DNA of 64,000 bases from Novosphingobium sediminis (GTDB lineage Bacteria; Pseudomonadota; Alphaproteobacteria; Sphingomonadales; Sphingomonadaceae). The notes beneath the pieces are model-generated. The model did not search any database and was not told where the DNA came from. It saw nothing but the letters and a program-made list of their open reading frames with translations. This document shows positions 57,645 through 64,000 of this stretch, in pieces. The stretch spans positions 186,001 through 250,000 of the forward strand of contig NZ_BJYR01000002.1 of the NCBI RefSeq assembly GCF_007991615.1. The letters run 5' to 3'. A program made the translations under genes and the position numbers. The stretch's first letter is position 1, and every line of letters begins with the position of its first letter.

Positions 57645-58703
57645 ATGAAGACGATCAAAGGCCCCGGCATCTTCCTAGCCCAGTTCGCTGGCGACGCCGC
57701 GCCGTTCAACAGCCTGCCCGCCATCGCCGATTACATGGCTGGTCTGGGCTACAAGGGCCTCCAGATCCCCAGTTGGGATGCGCGCCTGTTCAACCTCGAT
57801 CTCGCGGCGGAAAGCCAGACCTACTGCGACGAGATCAAGGGTATGCTCGCCGACAAAGGCCTCGAAATCACCGAGCTATCGACCCACCTTCAGGGCCAGC
57901 TCGTCGCCGTCCACCCCGCATTCGACGCGCAGTTCGATGGCTTCGCGCCCGCCGAGGTTCATGGCAATCCCGCCGCGCGGCAGGAATGGGCAGTCCGGCA
58001 GGTCAAGAACGCCGCCGTCGCCAGCCGCCGCCTTGGCCTTGCCGCCCACGCCACGTTCTCCGGCGCGCTCGCGTGGCCCTATTTCTACCCTTGGCCTGCC
58101 CGCCCTGCCGGCCTCGTCGAGGACGCCTTCGCCGAGCTCGCCAAGCGCTGGAAGCCGATCCTCGACGTCTTCGAGGACAATGGAGTCAATGCCGCCTACG
58201 AGATTCACCCCGGCGAAGATCTCCACGACGGCGTGACCTTCGAGCGCTTCCTTGAGGCTGTGGGCAATCACCCGCGCGCCAATATTCTCTACGATCCCAG
58301 CCACTTCGTGCTGCAATGCCTCGATTACCTCCAGTTCATCGACATCTATTACGAGCGCATCAAGTGTTTCCACGTGAAGGACGCCGAGTACCGCCCCAAT
58401 GGCCGCTCGGGCGTCTACGGCGGCTATCAGGGCTGGGTCGACCGCCCGGGCCGGTTTCGTTCGCTGGGGGATGGGCAGGTCGATTTCGGCGGGATCTTCT
58501 CGAAGATGGCGGCCAACGATTTTGCAGGCTGGGCCGTGCTCGAATGGGAATGCGCGCTCAAGCACCCCGAAGTCGGCGCGGCAGAAGGCGCGCCCTTCAT
58601 TGATCGGCACATCATCAAGGTCACCGAACACGCTTTCGACGACTTTGCCGCTGGCGGGGCTGACCGCGCGCTCAATCGCCGCCTGATGGGGATCGGCGAA
58701 TGA
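57645..58703 (+). CDS. Sugar phosphate isomerase/epimerase family protein
   Basis: 352 residues from ATG 57645; the upstream part of the frame is not coding. TIM barrel with metal ligands Glu186 (YEIHPGED), Asp217 (LYDPSHF), His243 (KCFHVKDAEY) and Glu300 or Glu302 (LEWEC). This subfamily typically follows a Gfo/Idh gene in sugar-oxidation operons and acts on keto or anhydro sugar intermediates by epimerisation, elimination or hydration. ATGA overlap with the next gene. Confidence 0.86.
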   Translation: MKTIKGPGIFLAQFAGDAAPFNSLPAIADYMAGLGYKGLQIPSWDARLFNLDLAAESQTYCDEIKGMLADKGLEITELSTHLQGQLVAVHPAFDAQFDGFAPAEVHGNPAARQEWAVRQVKNAAVASRRLGLAAHATFSGALAWPYFYPWPARPAGLVEDAFAELAKRWKPILDVFEDNGVNAAYEIHPGEDLHDGVTFERFLEAVGNHPRANILYDPSHFVLQCLDYLQFIDIYYERIKCFHVKDAEYRPNGRSGVYGGYQGWVDRPGRFRSLGDGQVDFGGIFSKMAANDFAGWAVLEWECALKHPEVGAAEGAPFIDRHIIKVTEHAFDDFAAGGADRALNRRLMGIGE

Positions 58704-59311
58704 CCGGCTGGAGCCGCCGCAGCTTCCTCGGCGCCGCCGCGCTCGTTGCCATCCACGCAGCCGCACCGAGCGGCGCTGAGGTGCTTAGGAGGCTCGACTC
58801 CGACGAAGAGCCGCCCCCCCATTGCCGGATGTTGATGCGGCAGGTGGCCGATCTCGTCATTCCTGACACCGATACACCGGGGGCAGGTGCAATCGGCGTT
58901 GGCGATTTCGTGCTTGTCGGGCTGGCCCACGGCCTTGAAGGGACGCGCCTTCCGCCAAAGGCCGAGTTGGCTGCCGCTCCCTCGTTCGCACCCTATATGC
59001 GCAAGGATGGCAGCCTCGATCATGCCGGATGGCTGGAAGCGAAGCTCGGGCAAGATTGGCTTTCCCAATCCCCCGCGCGCCGCGAGGAAATCCTTGTCGC
59101 GCTCGATGCTGCTGCCTTCAAAGGTGATCCGACCGCTGCCCCATGGCGCGCGATCAAGGCGCTGATCCTCACCGGCTACTACACCAGCGAAGTCGGCGGA
59201 TCGCAGGAACTCAACTACGAACTGGTCCCCGGCCGGTTCGATCCCAAGGTGCCCGTAAAGCCAGATACGCGTGCCTATTCCAGCGACTGGACGGCAGTGG
59301 ACTTCGGATGA
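58700..59311 (+). CDS. Gluconate 2-dehydrogenase subunit 3-like protein (Tat chaperone subunit of GMC oxidase)
   Basis: 203 residues. Perfect twin-arginine signal SRRSFLG at residues 5-11, then the subunit-3 domain (RMLMRQVADLVIPDTDTPGAGAIGVGDFV). Such small subunits (as in LacC of Caulobacter/Sphingobacterium-type glucoside 3-dehydrogenase) carry the folded flavoprotein through the Tat system, because the partner has no signal of its own. ATGA overlaps on both sides link it to its GMC partner. Confidence 0.9.
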   Translation: MTGWSRRSFLGAAALVAIHAAAPSGAEVLRRLDSDEEPPPHCRMLMRQVADLVIPDTDTPGAGAIGVGDFVLVGLAHGLEGTRLPPKAELAAAPSFAPYMRKDGSLDHAGWLEAKLGQDWLSQSPARREEILVALDAAAFKGDPTAAPWRAIKALILTGYYTSEVGGSQELNYELVPGRFDPKVPVKPDTRAYSSDWTAVDFG

Positions 59312-61002
59312 TGGAGAAGGGCTCCCACTTTGATGCGATCGTCGTCGGCTCCGGCATCACCGGCGGCTGGGCGGCCAAGGAACTCACCGAGGCGGGCCTC
59401 AAGGTCCTGCTCATCGAACGCGGCCGCAAGATCGAGCACCAACTCGATTACGAAACCGAGATGAAGGCACCGTGGGAAATGCCCTTCCGCGGTGAAGGGA
59501 ACGCGGATCTCTACGCCCGCGAATACCCGGTCCAGCGGCTCAACCGCCACTTCACCGAGTTTACCCAAGGCCACTTCGTCAACGACGCGCAGAACCCCTA
59601 CCAGACCGGGCCTGACACAGCCTTCACGTGGTTCCGCAGCTATCAGCTCGGCGGCCGTTCGCTGACTTGGGGCCGCCAGTCCTACCGGTGGTCGGACTAC
59701 GATTTCGGCGCGAACAAGCGCGATGGCCACGGCACCGATTGGCCGATCCGCTACGCCGATCTCGCGCCGTGGTACGACAAGGTTGAGGAGTTCATCGGCG
59801 TCTCCGGCGCGGCAGAAGGCCTGCCCCAGCTGCCCGATGGCAAGTTCCAGCCCCCCTTCGCGCTCAACGTCGTCGAGCAGGCGGTGCGCGAGCGCATATC
59901 TGCCAACTGGCCCGAACGCCGCCTCACCATTGGGCGCACCGCCAATCTTACGCAGGAGAAGGATGGCCGCGGCCCGTGCCAGAGCCGCTCGATCTGCGCG
60001 CGCGGTTGCTCCTACGGCGCCTATTTTTCGACGCAATCGAGCACGCTGCCCGCCGCGCAGGCGACCGGCAACCTCACTCTGATTACCGACGCGGCTGTCG
60101 AAAAGATCGACTACGATCCCAAGACCCGCCGCGTCACCGGCGTCCGCTGGATCGACAGCAAGACCAAGACCCGCTATCAGGCGACCGCGCGGCTGGTGTT
60201 CCTCAATGCCGGTGCCTTCAACTCGGTCCACCTGCTGCTGAATTCGGCCAGCGAAGCCTTGCCCGGCGGCCTCGCCAACAGCAGCGGCGTGCTCGGCACC
60301 CACATCATGGACCACGCCAACACGCTCTCTGCCGCCGCGATCATGCCCGGCTTCGAGCAGTGGACCACCTTCGGCAACCGCCCCACCGGCGTCATCATCC
60401 CGCGCTATCGCAACATGGACGCGATGGACGGCGCTGGCCACACGCGCGGCTTCTCGTTCCAGGGCGGCGCGCTGCAATCGACTTGGACCGCGGGCAAGCG
60501 CGAAGCCGGGATTGGTGCCGATTACAAGCGGCACCTGCAAAAGCCCGGCCCATGGCGCATGGTGCTCGTCGCCTTCGCCGATTGCGTCCCGCGTGCCACC
60601 AACCGCCTCACGCTCGATCGCACCAAGGTCGACGCCAACGGCATTCCGCAGCTGCACATCGATTTCGCGTTCGGCGCGGAAGAAAACGCCGCGCTCGCGC
60701 AGGCCAAGGCCGATGCCACGGAAATGCTCACCAAGGCTGGCGGCCACGTGATGTTCGGCTTCGACCGTCCCGGGCCGGGCGGCACCGCGATCCACGAAAT
60801 GGGCGGCGCGCGCATGGGCCATGATCCGGCGACTTCGGTGCTCAACAAGTGGAGTCAGGCACACGATATCGCCAATCTCTTCGTGACGGACGGTGCGCAG
60901 ATGGCCTCGTCCGCCTGCCAGAACCCCTCGCTCACCTATATGGCGCTGACCGCGCGGGCTGCTGCCCATGCCGTCTCGCTCCTCAAATCGAGTGCAATAT
61001 GA
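59308..61002 (+). CDS. GMC oxidoreductase, glucoside 3-dehydrogenase catalytic subunit-like
   Basis: 564 residues from the ATG overlapping the upstream stop. FAD-binding GSGITG (14-19), catalytic His496 (IHEMGGARMG) and Asn539 (QNPSLTY). Three cysteines C224, C230 and C234 (PCQSRSICARGCSYGA) sit where subunit-3-partnered GMC dehydrogenases hold a 3Fe-4S cluster. No signal peptide, consistent with co-export by subunit 3. Expected to oxidise C3 of glucosides (O- or C-linked) in the periplasm, passing electrons to a cytochrome that is not encoded in the window. Confidence 0.9.
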   Translation: MMEKGSHFDAIVVGSGITGGWAAKELTEAGLKVLLIERGRKIEHQLDYETEMKAPWEMPFRGEGNADLYAREYPVQRLNRHFTEFTQGHFVNDAQNPYQTGPDTAFTWFRSYQLGGRSLTWGRQSYRWSDYDFGANKRDGHGTDWPIRYADLAPWYDKVEEFIGVSGAAEGLPQLPDGKFQPPFALNVVEQAVRERISANWPERRLTIGRTANLTQEKDGRGPCQSRSICARGCSYGAYFSTQSSTLPAAQATGNLTLITDAAVEKIDYDPKTRRVTGVRWIDSKTKTRYQATARLVFLNAGAFNSVHLLLNSASEALPGGLANSSGVLGTHIMDHANTLSAAAIMPGFEQWTTFGNRPTGVIIPRYRNMDAMDGAGHTRGFSFQGGALQSTWTAGKREAGIGADYKRHLQKPGPWRMVLVAFADCVPRATNRLTLDRTKVDANGIPQLHIDFAFGAEENAALAQAKADATEMLTKAGGHVMFGFDRPGPGGTAIHEMGGARMGHDPATSVLNKWSQAHDIANLFVTDGAQMASSACQNPSLTYMALTARAAAHAVSLLKSSAI

Positions 61003-62009
61003 CCGCTTACGTCAAGCATGTCTGGTACATGGCTGCGTGGGCCGACGAGATCGTCGGCGATGCGCTGCTCTCGCGCACCCTGCTCGGCAAGCCCTGGCTG
61101 ATCTGGCGCAAGGCCGATGGCTCGTATGCGATGATTGCCGACCGCTGCCCGCACCGCTTCGTGCCGCTTTCGATGGGCACGCGCGTGGGGGATACCGTGC
61201 AGTGCCGCTACCACGGCCTCGGCTTCGATGGCACGGGCGCCTGCGTCCACTCGCCCTTCCCCGGTGATCCGCCCGCGCATGTCAGTTCGCCCTCGATGCC
61301 GATTGTCGAGAAGCACCGCGGCCTCTGGTTCTGGCCCGGTGATCCTGCCTTGGCCGATCCTTCAAAGATCCCGGACTTCAGCTTCCTTGATGAAGATCGC
61401 GGCATGTATCGCGGTGTCCTGCGCATCGAAGGCAACTACGAGCTCATCACCGACAACCTCATGGATCTCACCCACGCCGAGTTCCTCCATATCGAGACCT
61501 TCGGCGTCAACGGCTCGATCTTCCATGGCGAGCAGACTGTCCGCCACGATGATGATGGCGCGATCTGGAACAACTGGGACATGACGGATGCCGAGGCGCC
61601 CGAATGGTCCAAGCCGATGCTCGAGCCCGGCGCGAAGATCGACCAGTGGCTCTACATGCGCTGGCACGCGCCCGCCTCGATGGCGCTCACCGTGGGGCTC
61701 GCCAAGGCTGGCACCCAGCGCGCCGATCTCATCGTCCCGCCGATGGTCAACCCGCACATCATCACGCCGGAAACGGCGACGTCCTCGCACTATTTCTACG
61801 ATCACGAGGATAACGAGCAGGCCGCCACCATGGCGCGTCAGGTTTTCGTCGAGGAAGACGAGCCGATGATCGAGGCCGCCCAGCGCGCTCTGGGCGATCA
61901 GGACTTCTGGGACGCGCGCCCCGCCATCCTCAAGACCGACGTCGGCGCCATTCGCGCCCGCCGCGCGCTGATGCAACTCCGCAAGGCTGAGGAAAGCGCA
62001 GCGGCCTGA
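60999..62009 (+). CDS. Rieske non-haem iron oxygenase (vanillate/dicamba O-demethylase type)
   Basis: 336 residues, ATGA overlap with the GMC gene. Rieske 2Fe-2S ligands Cys50-x-His52 and Cys69-xx-His72; mononuclear iron region N153-LM-D156-LT-H159-AEFL-H164, the same spacing as in dicamba and vanillate O-demethylases. No ferredoxin or reductase partner gene is present. Last gene of the operon, so it probably acts on the methoxylated or hydroxylated aromatic aglycone. Hydroxylation rather than demethylation is possible. Confidence 0.9.
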   Translation: MTAYVKHVWYMAAWADEIVGDALLSRTLLGKPWLIWRKADGSYAMIADRCPHRFVPLSMGTRVGDTVQCRYHGLGFDGTGACVHSPFPGDPPAHVSSPSMPIVEKHRGLWFWPGDPALADPSKIPDFSFLDEDRGMYRGVLRIEGNYELITDNLMDLTHAEFLHIETFGVNGSIFHGEQTVRHDDDGAIWNNWDMTDAEAPEWSKPMLEPGAKIDQWLYMRWHAPASMALTVGLAKAGTQRADLIVPPMVNPHIITPETATSSHYFYDHEDNEQAATMARQVFVEEDEPMIEAAQRALGDQDFWDARPAILKTDVGAIRARRALMQLRKAEESAAA

Positions 62010-62013
62010 GCGA

Positions 62014-63228
62014 TCAGGCCGCCGCTTTCCGTGCCGATCCCGAAAGCACCGCCAGCAGCAGAACCGCGCCCACCGCGCTGACAATTCCCGCCACCAGGAA
62101 CGCGCCCTGCATCGTCCCCATCGCGCCGCGCAGCACGCTCACCAGCAGCGGCGAGGAAAACTGCCCGAAGAAGAACGTCGCCGTCCAGATCCCCATGCCG
62201 CGCCCGCGATGTGCAAACGGCAGCTGGCTCTGCGCCCATGCGATCAGCGTGGGGATCGCCATGCCTGCCCCCGTCTGCTGCAGCGCCATGCCAAGGATCA
62301 TGCCCTTCCAATCGTGAGCCAGCCCCATCGCGGCCAGCCCCGCGCCGAGGAAACCAAGGAAGATCGCAATCAGCGTGGGCGAGCCGACACCCTTCGCGCC
62401 CAGCCACCAGAACAGCGTCGCACCAACTAGAATGAACAGCGTCGGCAGTGCGGTGATCTGGCCGATGCTCTGCGGATCGGTGACGCCCAGTTCCTGCCAG
62501 ACCGTCGCGCCATTGACGATGAACACATAGTAGATAGCCGAGGTGAACAGCGTGAGCCCGGCAATGCCGAGCATCGCTTTCCAGGGGAACCCATCCGCGC
62601 GTTCTTCGTCCATGCCGAGCATCATGCGCACGGTCGCATCGCTCGAAGGTTCGAACATCCAGCGTACCATCGCCGCCCAGATCGGCACCGCGAGCAGATA
62701 AAGCAGGAAGATGCCGTTCCAGCGCCACGCCGTCATCGTGCCGGCAAAGAAGATCATCACCGAAGAAAGCGCGGGCCCGACAAGGCCCTGCAGCGCCAGC
62801 CACTTGCGGCGGCCGTCATCCGGCCAATAATCGGCGATCAACGTGTTGACCGTGGTCAGGATCACCGCCTCGCACAGCCCGAGCAGCAGGCGCGAGGCAT
62901 AGATGACGTTGAGGTTCTCGAGGAAGAACGGCGCCGCGCCGATCAGGCCGTAGAAGAAGGTCGAGACGAGCAGCAGCTTCCGCCGTCCATAGCGGTCGAC
63001 CATCAGACCGGCAAACAGCGCCACCAGCGCAATCGTCAGTCCCGGCGCGGTGACCATCGAGGGCACTTTGGTCGGCGCGGTCGGATCGGTCGGAGCGAAG
63101 TGGCCGATGATGGCCGGGATCGCCGGGAACATCGTCACGATCGCCAGAATCGGCAGGAAGCCCGCAATGATGACGGTCAGGCCCTGCGGCAAGCCGGCTT
63201 TGCGCCCGGCCATCGGTGTACTTGCCAA
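62014..63228 (-). CDS. MFS transporter
   Basis: 404 residues from TTG 63228 (GGGAG 6 bases upstream); ATG 63213 is the alternative, and the longer frame upstream is not coding. About 12 transmembrane helices, motif-A-like GLMVDRYGRRKLLL after TM2 and GAMGTMQGAFLVAG near the end. It converges on the Rieske gene with a 4-base gap. Aromatic-acid or sugar transporter; substrate unknown. Confidence 0.85.
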   Translation of the reverse strand: MASTPMAGRKAGLPQGLTVIIAGFLPILAIVTMFPAIPAIIGHFAPTDPTAPTKVPSMVTAPGLTIALVALFAGLMVDRYGRRKLLLVSTFFYGLIGAAPFFLENLNVIYASRLLLGLCEAVILTTVNTLIADYWPDDGRRKWLALQGLVGPALSSVMIFFAGTMTAWRWNGIFLLYLLAVPIWAAMVRWMFEPSSDATVRMMLGMDEERADGFPWKAMLGIAGLTLFTSAIYYVFIVNGATVWQELGVTDPQSIGQITALPTLFILVGATLFWWLGAKGVGSPTLIAIFLGFLGAGLAAMGLAHDWKGMILGMALQQTGAGMAIPTLIAWAQSQLPFAHRGRGMGIWTATFFFGQFSSPLLVSVLRGAMGTMQGAFLVAGIVSAVGAVLLLAVLSGSARKAAA

Positions 63229-63256
63229 GGTATTCTCCCGAAACAATTTTTGTGCC

Positions 63257-63288
63257 GCAGGTGAGCTGTCATTCTCACAATAACCTGC
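63257..63288. promoter_or_regulatory. Inverted repeat in the MFS/MFS divergent gap
   Basis: GTGAG (63261-63265) and CTCAC (63274-63278), with outer GCAG (63257-63260) and CTGC (63285-63288). It lies upstream of the - strand MFS gene in a 180-base divergent gap. Possible operator; no regulator assigned. Confidence 0.3.
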
Positions 63289-63408
63289 GCCGTACGCTTG
63301 ACCATAGGCGACATCCGCGCATAATAGAAGCATGATTTTAATTTGACCGAGCGTGCAGCCTCGGCAGACATTCCGCCACGGGCGGCTGACGGGGACAACG
63401 ACAAGGCA

Positions 63409-64000
63409 ATGACAGCGCATCAGGCGGCACCGGCCGCGGCCTCAGGCAGCAAGTTGCCGCACGAACTCGATGACCGTCAGCGCTCGCTCGCCTTCTTCAC
63501 CGTGCTCACTGCGGTCGTGCTCGAAGTGGCCGACACAACCATCGTCAACACCGCGCTGCCAGCGATCCGCGATGGCCTTGGCGCATCGCCCGCCGCGATG
63601 CAGTGGATCGTGGCGGGCTACCTGCTCACGCTCGGCTCTCTGCTGCTGCTCGGCGGACGGCTAGGCGATGCGTTCGGCCACCGCCGCCTGTTCCTCAGCG
63701 GTGTGGCGAGCTTCGTTGCCGCTTCCGCGCTCTGCGGCCTTGCCCCCACCCCCGGCGTGCTCGTCCTCGCCCGCGTGCTGCAGGGCGCGGCGGGCGCGAT
63801 GATGGGGCCGCAGACAATGGCCATCGTCCAGCTGCTCTACACCCCGCTCGAACGCGTGAAGCGCCTTGCCTTTTTCGGCATGATCATCGGCCTTGCCGCA
63901 ATCGTCGGCCCGATCATCGGCGGCTTCCTGATCGAGCTCAACCTGTTCGGCCTCGGCTGGCGGCTGATCTTCCTCATCAACCTGCCTGTTGGCCTCTTTG
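63409..64000 (+). CDS. DHA2-type MFS drug/multidrug transporter (3' end cut off)
   Basis: The frame opens at ATG 63409 with AAGG just upstream and stays open to the window end (197 codons seen). It begins TAHQAAPAAASGSKLPHELD, then TM1 with LEVADTTIVNTALPAI, motif A GRLGDAFGHRRL and the antiporter motif C region GLAAIVGPIIGGF. These are EmrB/QacA-type 14-helix exporter features. Divergent from the preceding MFS gene. Substrate unknown; perhaps export of phenolics. Confidence 0.87.
   Translation, partial: MTAHQAAPAAASGSKLPHELDDRQRSLAFFTVLTAVVLEVADTTIVNTALPAIRDGLGASPAAMQWIVAGYLLTLGSLLLLGGRLGDAFGHRRLFLSGVASFVAASALCGLAPTPGVLVLARVLQGAAGAMMGPQTMAIVQLLYTPLERVKRLAFFGMIIGLAAIVGPIIGGFLIELNLFGLGWRLIFLINLPVGLF

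Overview
The window is about 64 kb of GC-rich (roughly 63-65% by eye), gene-dense chromosomal DNA from a sphingomonad-type alphaproteobacterium. The genus is probably Novosphingobium or a close relative; this is inferred from the gene families, not from a marker gene. The signs are three sphingomonad-style TonB-dependent receptors, the tryptophan-halogenase/SapC/cupin gene set that travels with them, many ATGA start/stop overlaps, and GTG or TTG starts. I found no rRNA, tRNA, CRISPR array, transposase or phage gene. Both ends cut a gene.

Layout. (1) 1-13556, + strand: a beta-glucan utilisation locus, probably for laminarin-like glucan. It holds a TonB receptor (partial), two flavin-dependent halogenase-like proteins, SapC, a JmjC-type cupin, GH16 endoglucanase, LacI regulator, MFS transporter and GH3 beta-glucosidase, with a LacI-type operator before the GH3 gene. 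(2) 13549-18607, - strand: TonB receptor, fatty-acid-hydroxylase/sterol-desaturase family membrane protein and TPR-sulfotransferase. (3) 19298-30251, + strand: a nitrogen-scavenging operon with a NitT/TauT-type ABC importer, a NikR-like regulator lacking nickel ligands, two DUF1989 proteins, a biotin-dependent urea/guanidine carboxylase, allophanate hydrolase and a secreted beta-propeller. Current knowledge of the DUF1989 pair makes guanidine, rather than urea, the likely substrate. (4) 30418-36271: a second fatty-acid-hydroxylase paralogue, a GH106 alpha-L-rhamnosidase and a type II NADH dehydrogenase.

(5) 36359-41119, - strand: a four-gene operon (HbpS/GlcG-like, amidohydrolase, extradiol-dioxygenase-like VOC protein, C-C-hydrolase-like alpha/beta hydrolase). 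It is preceded by a NodD-like LysR gene and, in its promoter, a sequence closely resembling half of the rhizobial nod box. (6) 41251-45703, + strand: Tat-exported GH1, esterase, ThuA protein and group A flavin monooxygenase. (7) 45830-62009: TetR and LLM flavin oxidoreductase (divergent), then TonB receptor, TIM-barrel isomerase, sugar MFS, a two-subunit C-glycoside deglycosidase, GH3 with PA14, Gfo/Idh oxidoreductase, a second isomerase, a Tat-exported two-subunit GMC glycoside oxidase and a Rieske oxygenase. (8) 62014-64000: two MFS transporters, the last one cut.

Reading regions 4-7 together, I propose a flavonoid (C-)glycoside catabolic supercluster. Rhamnose would be removed by GH106, O-linked glucose by GH1 or GH3, and C-linked glucose by C3 oxidation followed by the deglycosidase. 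The aglycone would then be processed by the Rieske enzyme, the flavin enzymes, the VOC dioxygenase and the C-C hydrolase, with a NodD-like sensor controlling part of it. This is an inference from gene content and one operator, not a demonstrated pathway. Recurring architectural features are hairpins just after every TonB receptor gene and a palindromic repeat family placed in three convergent intergenic gaps.
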